A stretch of DNA of 64,000 nucleotides from Tardiphaga sp. 709. Its GTDB lineage: Bacteria; Pseudomonadota; Alphaproteobacteria; Rhizobiales; Xanthobacteraceae. The notes beneath the pieces are model-generated. The model saw nothing but the letters and a program-made list of their open reading frames with translations, was not told the origin of the DNA and did not search any database. Positions 1-8,127 of the stretch are shown here, piece by piece. The translations under genes and the position numbers were made by a program. The first letter of the stretch is position 1. Every line of letters begins with the position of its first letter. The stretch covers positions 3,408,501-3,472,500 of the forward strand of contig NZ_CP135529.1 of the NCBI RefSeq assembly GCF_032401055.1, given 5' to 3'.

Positions 1-21
1 CCGCGCGGTCGCCGATGGCAC
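1..21 (-). CDS. Possible start of a divergent gene (partial)
   Basis: On the minus strand a purine-rich GGGAGG (complement of 27-32) is followed after five bases by a GTG codon at 21-19 and an open frame that runs off the left edge. Only seven codons are visible, so no function can be given. It would be transcribed away from the acyl-CoA ligase. The only support is the ribosome-binding site and its spacing. Confidence 0.25.
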
Positions 22-99
22 AACATCCTCCCTAAAAACAAGAATAAGAAAGCCGCCCCCGCGTAAGCGGTCGCTCCGGCGGCTTTCGACGGAGGATGC

Positions 100-1692
100 A
101 TGCCCTACCCCGCGACGAATCCCGCCATGATTCCCGGCTCGATCGGCCCGTTCGACGGCATGGACGTGCCGTGGCTGCTGCGCATGCGCGCCGAGACGCG
201 TCGCGATCACCCTTTCATCATCTGGTCGCCATTCGATGCGCCAGCGCGGCCATGGACTTATGGCGAGTTTCACGAGCGCGTCGGGGCACTTTCCGCAGGC
301 CTCGCCAGACGCGGCATCGTTCAGGGCGACTATGTGCTGATCCATCTCGATAACTGCGTCGAGATGCTGCTGGCCTGGTTCGCCTGTGTCGAACTCGGCG
401 CCATCGCGGTCACCACGAATACCCGTTCGTCGGCCAGCGAGATCGAATATTTCGCGGATCACTGCGGCGCGGTCGCGGCGATCACGCAACCATCCTATGC
501 CGAGCTCGTCGCCGCCAATTGCCGGAAGCTGCGCTGGATCGCTGTGACCTCGCACAATGCCGGCGCATCGGCCGACGGCCATGCGATCGGCAAGGCTGAG
601 CGGTTCGAATCCCTGTTCGCCGACAGCGCCGACCGTCCGCGCCGCCCTGTCGATCCTTGGGCACATTGCAGCGTGCAATATACGTCGGGCACTACGTCGC
701 GGCCCAAAGCCGTACTGTGGACCCACGCCAATGCCTTATGGGGCGGCAAGGTGAACGCCGCGCATCAAGACCTGCATGCGTTCGATACGCATATGACTTA
801 TCTGCCGCTGTTTCATACCAATGCGCTGGCCTATTCGATGCTGGCGACGTTGTGGGTCGGTGCCTCCCTAGTGCTTCAGCCGCGTTTTTCCGCGCGCCGG
901 TTCTGGGACGTGGCGCTCGAACATCGCGCCACCTGGCTTTCGACGATCCCATTCTGCATGAAGGCGCTGCTCGAGCACGACGTACCGAAGCATCATTTCC
1001 GGCTGTGGGGTGCGTCGTTCTGCGATCCGCCGGCCTTCGCCAAATTCGGCGTCAAGATCATCGGCTGGTGGGGCATGACCGAAACCATTACTCACGGCAT
1101 CATCGGCGAGGTCGATCAGCCTAACACGCCGATGGCCATCGGCCGCGCCGCAACCGAATATGGCATCCGCGTCACCAATGACGACGGCACGCCGACCGCC
1201 GTGGGTGAGACTGGCAATCTCACGATCAAGGGCATTCCCGGCCTGTCGCTGTTCAAGGAGTATCTGCACAACGAGGCCGCGACTTCAGACAGCTTCGACG
1301 CGAACGGCTTCTTCATCACCGGCGACCGCGTCACGCTGCTGGAGCGCGGCCATATCAAGTTCGGTGATCGCGCCAAGGACATGCTGAAGGTCGGCGGCGA
1401 GAACGTGGCAGCGTCCGAGATCGAGCAGGTGGTCATCACCGTGCCCGGCGTTCGCGAGGCGGCCGTCGTCGGCAAGAAGCATCCGATGCTGGATGAAGTG
1501 CCGGTGGTTTTCATTATCCCCCATGCCGGCGTGGCGCAGACGCCACCGGCGCTGCATGACAATGTCATGGCGGCTTGCAAGAGCGGGCTGGCGGATTTCA
1601 AGGTGCCGCACGAAATCCACTTCGTGGACGAGATGCCGCGTTCGACGCTTGAAAAAGTGGCCAAGGCGGAATTGCGCAAGCTGCTGGCCTGA
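100..1692 (+). CDS. AMP-forming acyl-CoA ligase (ANL superfamily)
   Basis: A 530-residue adenylate-forming enzyme that would activate a carboxylic acid with ATP and CoA in the cytoplasm. The P-loop-like motif YTSGTTSRPK lies near residues 193-202, the GWWGMTET motif near 321, and the hinge GDRAKDMLKVGGEN near 420-433. The C-terminal lysine region reads STLEKVAKAEL, with Glu where Gly is usual. Length fits the CaiC/fatty-acyl-CoA ligase branch; substrate cannot be told. The ATG at 100 follows GGAGG (91-95) closely; a second in-frame ATG at 127 is possible. Its 3' end faces the HD-GYP gene 12 bp away. It stands alone, with no partner acyl-CoA dehydrogenase or thioesterase beside it. Confidence 0.88.
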   Translation: MPYPATNPAMIPGSIGPFDGMDVPWLLRMRAETRRDHPFIIWSPFDAPARPWTYGEFHERVGALSAGLARRGIVQGDYVLIHLDNCVEMLLAWFACVELGAIAVTTNTRSSASEIEYFADHCGAVAAITQPSYAELVAANCRKLRWIAVTSHNAGASADGHAIGKAERFESLFADSADRPRRPVDPWAHCSVQYTSGTTSRPKAVLWTHANALWGGKVNAAHQDLHAFDTHMTYLPLFHTNALAYSMLATLWVGASLVLQPRFSARRFWDVALEHRATWLSTIPFCMKALLEHDVPKHHFRLWGASFCDPPAFAKFGVKIIGWWGMTETITHGIIGEVDQPNTPMAIGRAATEYGIRVTNDDGTPTAVGETGNLTIKGIPGLSLFKEYLHNEAATSDSFDANGFFITGDRVTLLERGHIKFGDRAKDMLKVGGENVAASEIEQVVITVPGVREAAVVGKKHPMLDEVPVVFIIPHAGVAQTPPALHDNVMAACKSGLADFKVPHEIHFVDEMPRSTLEKVAKAELRKLLA

Positions 1693-1704
1693 GGCGAACG
1701 GCGC

Positions 1705-2799
1705 TTACGCGCCGAGCGCCACCGGGCGGAACACCTGTAGCAGTTGCTGGTCGATCTTGTCGCCCATCTGCTCCATGATTTCGAACGCCTTGGCATGCGT
1801 GAAGGCCATGCGATAGGCACGCCGCTCCACCAGAGCTGCGTGGATGTCGACGATGGTCATCAAGCGAACGATGTCGCTGATCTGGTCGCCGGCCAGCGCA
1901 TCGGGGTAGCCGCTGCCATCTAGGAATTCGTGGTGATGCAGCACCACGTCGAGCATCTCGCGCGGAAAACTGCCCTGCGCCACCAGTGCTTCGAAGCCGA
2001 GACGTGGATGTTTGCGCATCTCGAGCGTCTCGTCCTCGGTGAGCTTGCCCGGCTTGTCCAGGATCGAGACCGGGATGAAGGCCTTGCCCACATCATGGAC
2101 GAGGGCTGCGCGCGTGAGGCGGCGCTGATCTTCGTCGCGCATGCCCAGATGCTGCGCAAAGGCCACCGCGAACCCCGTCACGAACAGGCAGTGACGATAG
2201 CTGTGATTATGATGACGGCCGACGGCGGCCAGCCATTCGCGCAGTGACGTGCGCTTGATGGCCTTCAGAATCTGGTTCTCGGCCTGCATCACGTCGTTGA
2301 AAGTGAGCGGAACGCCGGCGGGCAGCTTCTCGAAGATCTTGACCATCACCGCATGCGCCGCCTCGACGCCGCGATTCAGCGCCTTGCCGCGCGCGGAGAA
2401 GTCCTCGTCATGCGGGTTTGGAAATGCCGCGCGAATGCGCTGCATGATGCCACGTGCATCGAACGGCCGCGCGATCGTATCGGTGGCGCCGAGCGCCCAG
2501 GCCTGCATGGATCCGTGATGCAGCGAGTCGGCTAGCACGAACAGGCGCGGTATCGCTTCATAGGATTTGTGGCGCAGTTTGTTGCGCACGCGCTGCACGG
2601 CCTCTGCCGAGCGCAGATTGATATCGACCACGATACCCGACAGCTCGCTGGGCGGCGTCTCCGGAATGTCTGACGTTGGGACAACATCCACTTCGCCGAC
2701 CTTCTGCAGGATGTCGACGAGTTCGCTGCTGCTATCGCTGCGGTCCGATGCCAGAAGCAGTCGGCGGCGCGCCGGCGATTGTTTGACTGAAGCGGTCAT
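1705..2799 (-). CDS. HD-GYP domain response regulator
   Basis: A 364-residue protein with an N-terminal receiver-like domain (about residues 10-125) and a C-terminal HD-GYP domain, the fold of cyclic-di-GMP phosphodiesterases. The HD pair falls at about residue 235 (VHDVGKAF), followed by HHHE near 285 and DGSGYPD just after it, so the metal-binding core looks complete. The later DIHAALVERRAYR segment matches the usual D-x-x-D/A-(M)T-x-R-x-Y-R region. The receiver is divergent: a DIN triplet lies near the expected phospho-acceptor but the acidic pocket is not obvious. It probably lowers cyclic di-GMP and so affects motility or biofilm, which is inference. It is monocistronic and convergent with the ligase. 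Confidence 0.87.
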   Translation of the reverse strand: MTASVKQSPARRRLLLASDRSDSSSELVDILQKVGEVDVVPTSDIPETPPSELSGIVVDINLRSAEAVQRVRNKLRHKSYEAIPRLFVLADSLHHGSMQAWALGATDTIARPFDARGIMQRIRAAFPNPHDEDFSARGKALNRGVEAAHAVMVKIFEKLPAGVPLTFNDVMQAENQILKAIKRTSLREWLAAVGRHHNHSYRHCLFVTGFAVAFAQHLGMRDEDQRRLTRAALVHDVGKAFIPVSILDKPGKLTEDETLEMRKHPRLGFEALVAQGSFPREMLDVVLHHHEFLDGSGYPDALAGDQISDIVRLMTIVDIHAALVERRAYRMAFTHAKAFEIMEQMGDKIDQQLLQVFRPVALGA

Positions 2800-3013
2800 A
2801 TGCCCTCGATCTATTGCGGCGAACGGGCCGCAAGCAGGACATACATACCTTGGAACAGGGTTCCTGAAGCTTAATGGGTATTGTTAATGCTTCCTGATCG
2901 GCCCGCGGAAGGTTTCATTCCGGCGGATAGCACTATCGGCTGGTTAGGGACTTCGGGAAAACTTTAAGCAATCCCGCCTTGCACCGGTATCCGATCCGGA
3001 AAACAATCGCGCT

Positions 3014-3355
3014 ATGAAGACCATCAGGTTCATCCTCGGCGTCGCGAGCGCCCTCGCCATCACGGTTCCAGCCCACGGGCAGCCCGCCGGAACGACGCCC
3101 GATCTGCCATTCACGGCAACCCTTTCGAACGCCACGCCGCTGGCCTTCGGCATGGCAACGGATGATGCCGCCCGCGCTTTGGGTACGCCACTGACCTATA
3201 TCAGCCGCCGGGCGGGGCATGAGATCTATCTGGCGATCCGCACCTTCGGCGGGAGCGGCTTCTTCGACCGCCGCGACCGCCTCTATCTCCAGTTTCGCAA
3301 GGGACGCCTGACCGGCTGGAAGGGCGACTGGAGCCGAAACTGGATGTGGCAGTAG
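3014..3355 (+). CDS. Small secreted protein of unknown function
   Basis: 113 residues with a clear Sec signal peptide (Lys-Arg n-region, hydrophobic stretch to about residue 20, AHG cleavage-like site). The mature part contains FGMATDDAARALGTPLTYI, which resembles the short helix-turn segment of SmpA/BamE-like domains, and ends in a basic-aromatic tail (GWKGDWSRNWMWQ). I do not recognise a named family. It probably acts in the periplasm. It precedes the dienelactone-hydrolase gene by 63 bp on the same strand and may share its transcript. Confidence 0.7.
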   Translation: MKTIRFILGVASALAITVPAHGQPAGTTPDLPFTATLSNATPLAFGMATDDAARALGTPLTYISRRAGHEIYLAIRTFGGSGFFDRRDRLYLQFRKGRLTGWKGDWSRNWMWQ

Positions 3356-3418
3356 CCGCTTTGTGAGTAGACCACTGCTGCCGTCCGCGCCAAACAGACC
3401 TCACCCTTCAACAACGAT

Positions 3419-4102
3419 ATGGAATACCTCGTGGGACAAGACATCACGCTGACCGCATCTGACGGCTTCAAGCTCGGCGCCTACCGCACCCAGCCTGAGG
3501 GCAAGCCCAAGGGCGCCGTGGTTGTGATCCAGGAGATCTTCGGCGTAAACGACCACATCCGCACGGTCTGCGATCGCTTCGCCGTGCAAGGCTATGTGGC
3601 GGTGGCGCCGTCGATCTTCGATCGCACCGAGCCCAATTTCCAGTCCGGTTATTCGCCCGAGGAAATCGCCATCGCGCGCAAGTTCGTTACTAGTCCGGAT
3701 TGGCCCGCGATGCTGCGCGATACCCAGGCCGCGATCGATTCCGTTGGGGATATCGGCAATGTCGGCATCATCGGCTTTTGCCTTGGCGGCAGCGTCGCCT
3801 TTGCCGCCGCCACGAAATTGACGGGCCTCAGCGCCGCCATCGGCTATTACGGCGGCGCCGTGGTGCGCTTTGCCGACGACAAGCCGACCGTGCCGACACA
3901 GCTGCATTTTGGCGAAAAGGATCACGGCATTCCGCTCTCGGACGTCGAGACCATTCGCGCTAAGCGGCCGGATGTGGAGATTTTCGTCTACGACGGAGCC
4001 GAGCACGGTTTCAATTGCGATCAGCGCGCCAGCTATAACAAGGCCAGCGCGGATGTTGCGAGAGAACGGAGCCTCGCGTTCCTCGCGAAGCATCTGAAGT
4101 AA
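3419..4102 (+). CDS. Dienelactone hydrolase family protein
   Basis: A 227-residue alpha/beta hydrolase of the dienelactone hydrolase (DLH) family, cytoplasmic. The nucleophile elbow reads GFCLGGS (about residues 119-125), with cysteine in the nucleophile position as in classical DLH. EIFGVNDHIR near residue 40 and the late DGAEHGFN with its histidine complete the expected triad region. Full family length. Known members open carboxymethylenebutenolide rings in chloroaromatic degradation, but many relatives act on other esters, so the substrate is open. A GTG at 3431 is an alternative start; neither has a strong ribosome-binding site. Confidence 0.88.
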   Translation: MEYLVGQDITLTASDGFKLGAYRTQPEGKPKGAVVVIQEIFGVNDHIRTVCDRFAVQGYVAVAPSIFDRTEPNFQSGYSPEEIAIARKFVTSPDWPAMLRDTQAAIDSVGDIGNVGIIGFCLGGSVAFAAATKLTGLSAAIGYYGGAVVRFADDKPTVPTQLHFGEKDHGIPLSDVETIRAKRPDVEIFVYDGAEHGFNCDQRASYNKASADVARERSLAFLAKHLK

Positions 4103-4121
4103 GCCGCCGCCCTCTCCACGC

Positions 4122-4206
4122 ATTGCCGGGCTTGACCCGGCAATCCACCTTTGCGGCACCAACAAGCGCTTGGGCAAAGCTGGATACCCGGGTCAAGCCC
4201 GGGTAT
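4122..4206. repeat. Paired palindromic intergenic repeat
   Basis: Two hairpins lie in the gap between the DLH and Bug genes. The first has arms ATTGCCGGG (4122-4130) and CCCGGCAAT (4136-4144) around CTTGA. The second has arms ATACCCGGG (4184-4192) and CCCGGGTAT (4198-4206) around TCAAG. The loops are reverse complements of one another (CTTGA/TCAAG), so the two hairpins are inverted variants of one unit. This matches the short palindromic repeats frequent in Bradyrhizobium-type genomes. It may also end transcription of the convergent genes. Confidence 0.7.
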
Positions 4207-4263
4207 GACGACTGAGAGGGAGCAGCCTCGATCTTTCCCTGCCAATCGGGAGAGATTGGAACA

Positions 4264-5262
4264 TCACTCGCCCTTCACGCCCGCTGTCTTTGCCACCGTT
4301 GCCCAGCGCTCAAAGTCGCGACGCAGGCTTTTCTCGAAAGATTCGGGGCTATCACCGACCGGAACGAGATTGACCGCCTGCAGGCCGGCGGTCCCTTCCG
4401 GTGAATTGATGATGCGGCCGAGCTCGGCCGACAGCTTGTTCACAATGTCCTTCGGCGTCGCCGCCGGTACGAACACGCCGACCCAGCCTTCAGCCTCGAA
4501 ACCGGGATAGCCGAGTTCAGCCATGGTCTGCACGTTCGGCAGCTTGGGCTTGCGTTTCTCGCCGCCCACTGCGAGCGGACGGATCTTGCCGGCTTCGAGC
4601 TGCGGACCGGCGGTGGTGAAGTCGAGGAAGGCCGCAGTAACCTGATTGCCGAGCAGATCGTTCAGCAACGGCGCGGCGCCACGATACGGCACATGGGTCA
4701 TATCAATGCCGGTGTTCTTCTTCAGAAGCTCGCCATAAAGATGCGACGTGGTGGCATTGCCGAAAGTGCCGTACGGATATTTTCCGGGACTGGATTTGGC
4801 AAGATCGACCAGTTCCTTCACGGACTTCATCGGCTGCGCTTCGGGCACGACGAGCACGATCGGCGAGATCGCGACCTGCGTGACGGGCGTGAGATCCTTG
4901 AACGCATCGTAGGGCAATTTCGACATCAGGCTCGGCGCCTGGATGATCTGCGTGATTGCGATCAGCACCGTGTAGCCATCGCCCGGAGCCTTGGCAGCGA
5001 AATCGTTGCCGATCACGCCACCGGCGCCCGGCTTGTTCTCCACGGTGACGGTCTGCTTCCAGGATTCCTGCAGCCTCTGCGCCAGCAGGCGCGCGGCGAC
5101 GTCAGTGGCACCACCGGGCGCATAGGGCACGACAAAGGTGATGCGCCGATCGGGATAGGATTGCGCCGTCTGCGCGGATGCTCGCGACGACACCGCTCCC
5201 AACGCCACCATGACTGCCAGAGTGACACCGCGCATGGCCTTGATCGACGGACTCGTCTTCAT
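4264..5262 (-). CDS. Bug-type (TctC) tripartite tricarboxylate transporter binding protein
   Basis: 332 residues with a Sec signal peptide cut near ASA-QTAQSYPDRRI, then the Bug family pattern: PDRRITFVVPYAPGGATDVAARLLAQ, VENKPGAGGVIGNDF, and HVPYRGAAPLLNDLLGNQV. It would bind a small organic acid in the periplasm. The TctA/TctB membrane partners are not nearby, as is usual for the many orphan Bug proteins of this group, so the ligand and even a transport role are uncertain. It is alone on the minus strand. Confidence 0.88.
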   Translation of the reverse strand: MKTSPSIKAMRGVTLAVMVALGAVSSRASAQTAQSYPDRRITFVVPYAPGGATDVAARLLAQRLQESWKQTVTVENKPGAGGVIGNDFAAKAPGDGYTVLIAITQIIQAPSLMSKLPYDAFKDLTPVTQVAISPIVLVVPEAQPMKSVKELVDLAKSSPGKYPYGTFGNATTSHLYGELLKKNTGIDMTHVPYRGAAPLLNDLLGNQVTAAFLDFTTAGPQLEAGKIRPLAVGGEKRKPKLPNVQTMAELGYPGFEAEGWVGVFVPAATPKDIVNKLSAELGRIINSPEGTAGLQAVNLVPVGDSPESFEKSLRRDFERWATVAKTAGVKGE

Positions 5263-5489
5263 CTATTCCCCCCTGAAATCTGGTTGCACCGACATAGCGG
5301 CGCTTCGACGAGTTGGCCTCGCTTGACCATTGCTTACAGTGCGAAAGACGATTCTGATACAGCGCAACGCGCGTCCTGACGCCGATGCGCCCATACATCG
5401 CAGCCTTTAATTATCGGGAGTACGCCGTTCTATTTCCGCAAAGCGGAGAAAATCACGCTTGGGGCGACGACGGCGCTTGATGCGCGCGA

Positions 5490-6146
5490 TCAGAACCAGC
5501 GTTCGCTGACCAACACCGTATCGCCGGGATTGATCGGCGTACCCAACGGCACTACGGCGCGATACGAGCCCTCGATGGTGGTGTGGGTCAGCGTGACTTC
5601 ATCACGCTTGGCGCGCGGCGAAAAACCACCGGCAATGGCGATCGCGCTTTCGACGCTCATATTGGGCACGTAGGGATACTGTCCGGGAGCGGCAACTTCA
5701 CCGAGAATGAAGAACGGACGGTAGGCTTCGATTTCGACAGCCACCGACGGCTCGCGAATGAAGCCATTGCGCAGGCGGCCGGTGATGCTCGCAGCCAGGG
5801 CAGCGGGCGTCATGCCACGCGCGGGCACGCGGCCGATCAGCGGCATGGTGATCGCGCCACCGGCATCGATGGCGTAGGAATTGGTGAGACCTTCCTGGCC
5901 GTAGACCACGACGCGCAGCTTGTCGCCGGCATCGAGCTTGTACTGCGCATCGTAGGTCGAGACGGGGGGAGCATAAGCGACCGGCATTGCTGCCGGGCCG
6001 TAACCCGGGCGACCATAAGCTAGCGTGTCGAGATCAGCAGCCGGCGCAACCACTGCAACAGGACCCGGTCTCCGCATGCAGCCGGACAAAGCCAGCGCGG
6101 CAACCGCGACAATCATGGGCAGACGAAACGCGCGGGCAGACGACAC
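5490..6146 (-). CDS. Polysaccharide biosynthesis/export lipoprotein (Wza-like)
   Basis: 218 residues. The N-terminus carries a lipoprotein signal with lipobox LSGC (Cys about residue 22). A proline/alanine-rich linker is followed by a poly-export domain (YKLDAGDKLRVVVYGQEGLTNSYAIDAGG region) and a soluble beta-grasp segment (FFILGEVAAPGQYPY). Family members form the outer-membrane portion of capsule or exopolysaccharide exporters. It is shorter than Wza (about 380 residues), having one beta-grasp repeat, like many rhizobial export proteins. No exopolysaccharide genes lie next to it. Confidence 0.87.
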   Translation of the reverse strand: MSSARAFRLPMIVAVAALALSGCMRRPGPVAVVAPAADLDTLAYGRPGYGPAAMPVAYAPPVSTYDAQYKLDAGDKLRVVVYGQEGLTNSYAIDAGGAITMPLIGRVPARGMTPAALAASITGRLRNGFIREPSVAVEIEAYRPFFILGEVAAPGQYPYVPNMSVESAIAIAGGFSPRAKRDEVTLTHTTIEGSYRAVVPLGTPINPGDTVLVSERWF

Positions 6147-6228
6147 TGGACATATCCCTCATAGAGGCAGCCTCGGTTTTGGCCTCTTATGGTTAAAATT
6201 CCGTTGTCATGGCCTTCCATCAGACAGC

Positions 6229-6267
6229 AAAAAGCCCGCCTTCGGGAGCTCCGAAAGCGGGCTTTTG
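6229..6267 (-). terminator. Rho-independent terminator of msrA
   Basis: Inverted repeat AAAAGCCCGC (6230-6239) and GCGGGCTTTT (6257-6266) with an inner pairing CTTCGG/CCGAAAG. On the minus strand it ends in TTTTT. It sits 33 bases past the msrA stop codon. Confidence 0.85.
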
Positions 6268-6299
6268 ACGTTGTTTATCTACACTTAGCCGTAGTCAGC

Positions 6300-6956
6300 T
6301 CAGGCCGTGACGCCGACCCCGATCGGGCACGACACACCGGTGCCGCCGAGACCGCAATAGCCGCCGGGATTCTTTGCCAGATACTGCTGGTGATAGTCCT
6401 CGGCGAAGTAGAACTTCCCGGCCGGCGCAATCTCGGTGGTGATGGTGCCGAGGCCCTTCGCGGACAGTGCCTTCTGATACGCCGCCTTCGACGCTGCGAC
6501 GGCATCGCGCTGTGCATCGCTGAAGGTGTAGATTGCCGAGCGATATTGCGAGCCGATGTCGTTGCCCTGACGCATGCCCTGGGTCGGATCGTGGCTCTCC
6601 CAGAACGTCTTCAGCAACTGCTCGTACGAAATCTTCTTCGGATCGAACACCACCAGCACCGCTTCGGTGTGACCGGTGCGGCCCGAGCAGGTCTCTTCAT
6701 AGGTCGGGTTCGGCGTGAGGCCGCCGGCGTAACCGACCGCGGTCGTATAGATGCCGTCGCCGAGCTCCCAGAACTTGCGCTCTGCGCCCCAGAAACAGCC
6801 AAGCCCGAACACCGCCTGCTCAACTCCTTCCGGATAGGGCGGCTGGATGTTGCTGCCATTGACGAAGTGATGCTTGGTAGTTGGGATCGGCGTATCGCGA
6901 CCGGGCAGCGCTTCGGCCGCGGTCGGCAATGCAGCAGTCTTGCGCATGAATAGCAT
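6300..6956 (-). CDS. msrA: Peptide-methionine (S)-S-oxide reductase
   Basis: 218 residues. MsrA reduces the S-epimer of methionine sulfoxide in proteins, repairing oxidative damage in the cytoplasm. The catalytic GCFWGAER motif places Cys at residue 54, and the downstream [16 protein letters not shown] and EDYHQQYL blocks are all present. Cys201 and Cys210 near the C-terminus ([13 protein letters not shown]) fit the resolving cysteines of the three-Cys class. The N-terminus has about 45 residues before the domain, typical of alphaproteobacterial MsrA. A terminator follows. Confidence 0.96.
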   Translation of the reverse strand: MLFMRKTAALPTAAEALPGRDTPIPTTKHHFVNGSNIQPPYPEGVEQAVFGLGCFWGAERKFWELGDGIYTTAVGYAGGLTPNPTYEETCSGRTGHTEAVLVVFDPKKISYEQLLKTFWESHDPTQGMRQGNDIGSQYRSAIYTFSDAQRDAVAASKAAYQKALSAKGLGTITTEIAPAGKFYFAEDYHQQYLAKNPGGYCGLGGTGVSCPIGVGVTA

Positions 6957-7140
6957 GAGTCATCTCCCGGCGCGCTCGCGAACGAAGTGGACTCCGGTTC
7001 GCTGGACGAATGCGCAGATTTGGGGGCCAACAGCACCCGCGAGGCAGAACCGGATTCACTCCTGCCGCGCGGCGTATCTCAGGTGGCAATATAGGTATCT
7101 ACGAGGGAAACGGCAGGTGTGTTACGTCGCCGAGCACCGT

Positions 7141-7455
7141 TCAATTCCGCGAATAGCCGATCAACGGCTTGCTTGGCCGAAACAACAGCATCAGCACGAT
7201 GCCGAGCACGCCCATGACGGCCCAGGCCGGCTGGTTGAGCAGCAGTTTGAGAAGCCCGCTGAGGAACGGCGCATTGGCATCGACCATCGCCTGGAAGGAA
7301 CGCTGGCTGGCCTGGTTGATGTCGTTCCAGAACTCCCCGAGCCGGGTCAGCCGCAGCGCCTGATCGGCAATCGAGCGCGCCCCATCATAGACCAGGAACA
7401 CGAACCCACCGGCCAGCAGTAACAGCCCTATCAGGCGGAAAAACCCGCGGATCAT
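7141..7455 (-). CDS. Small two-helix membrane protein, unknown function
   Basis: 104 residues with two strong hydrophobic segments: about 7-25 (RLIGLLLLAGGFVFLVYDGA) and about 73-92 (WAVMGVLGIVLMLLF). Between them is an amphipathic region with LGEFWNDINQASQRSFQAMVDAN. It is probably an inner-membrane protein with both ends on one side. I do not recognise a function. It diverges from rpsT across a 354-bp gap. Confidence 0.75.
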   Translation of the reverse strand: MIRGFFRLIGLLLLAGGFVFLVYDGARSIADQALRLTRLGEFWNDINQASQRSFQAMVDANAPFLSGLLKLLLNQPAWAVMGVLGIVLMLLFRPSKPLIGYSRN

Positions 7456-7809
7456 CCGAATCCCCTCATCGCTCTCCCCCCGGCAATACCGGGCAAACCC
7501 GAGAAATTCAACCTCATCAGCAACTTAACCGCCAGCCTGCGGCTGTTTTTCGTCTAAAGGCACAGCCGGAAGGCGTTGACGGTGGAAATCGGGCACTCTA
7601 TAAGGAGCGCCAATGGCGGTGGGCGCAATCCCGCCGCCGCTGTTCTTTGAGCGGCGCGCCCCGTGAGTTTCGAAACGCGTGAGCTTTGCCGCTCCGGGGA
7701 TAGCATTTTCAGGAACACCCCGGAAACAGATCAGCGTTGGCCGCAGTCGAGCGGCAGACGTCAATCAGCCCGGCGCCCGAGACGGGACGCTGCTGAAGGA
7801 TAGTGAGAT
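7456..7809. other. Intergenic region upstream of rpsT
   Basis: A divergent promoter region between the small membrane protein and rpsT. I see no convincing gene in it. The rpsT leader probably lies in its right-hand part. No box was clear enough to name. Confidence 0.4.
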
Positions 7810-8076
7810 ATGGCCAATACGACCTCCGCCAAGAAGGCGACGCGCAAGATTGCCCGCCGCACCATCGTCAACAAGTCCCGCCGCACCCAGATGCGCGGTG
7901 CCGTCCGCACCGTCGAGGCGGCGATCAAGAGCGGCGACCGCGAAGCGGCGCTAAAGGCGATGAAGCTCGCCGAGCCCGAACTGATGAAGGCCGCTCAGCG
8001 CAACCTCGTTCACAAGAATCTCGCAAGCCGCAAGGTCTCGCGTCTCGTCCATCAGATCGCGAAGCTCGCGCAGTAA
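7810..8076 (+). CDS. rpsT: 30S ribosomal protein S20
   Basis: 88 residues, lysine/arginine/alanine-rich and of normal S20 length: [18 protein letters not shown] at the N-terminus, the [16 protein letters not shown] helix, and a C-terminal [12 protein letters not shown] helix. S20 binds 16S rRNA early in small-subunit assembly. The ATG at 7810 gives the standard MANT start. rpsT directly upstream of dnaA is a conserved alphaproteobacterial arrangement. Confidence 0.98.
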   Translation: MANTTSAKKATRKIARRTIVNKSRRTQMRGAVRTVEAAIKSGDREAALKAMKLAEPELMKAAQRNLVHKNLASRKVSRLVHQIAKLAQ

Positions 8077-8098
8077 TCTGACGACAACATTCTTTCCA

Positions 8099-8127
8099 AA
8101 AAGCCCGGCTTCACGCCGGGCTTTTTT
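8099..8127 (+). terminator. Rho-independent terminator of rpsT
   Basis: AAAGCCCGGC, a TTCAC loop, then GCCGGGC and TTTTTT, ending 51 bases past the rpsT stop. A textbook terminator that separates rpsT from the dnaA leader. Confidence 0.93.
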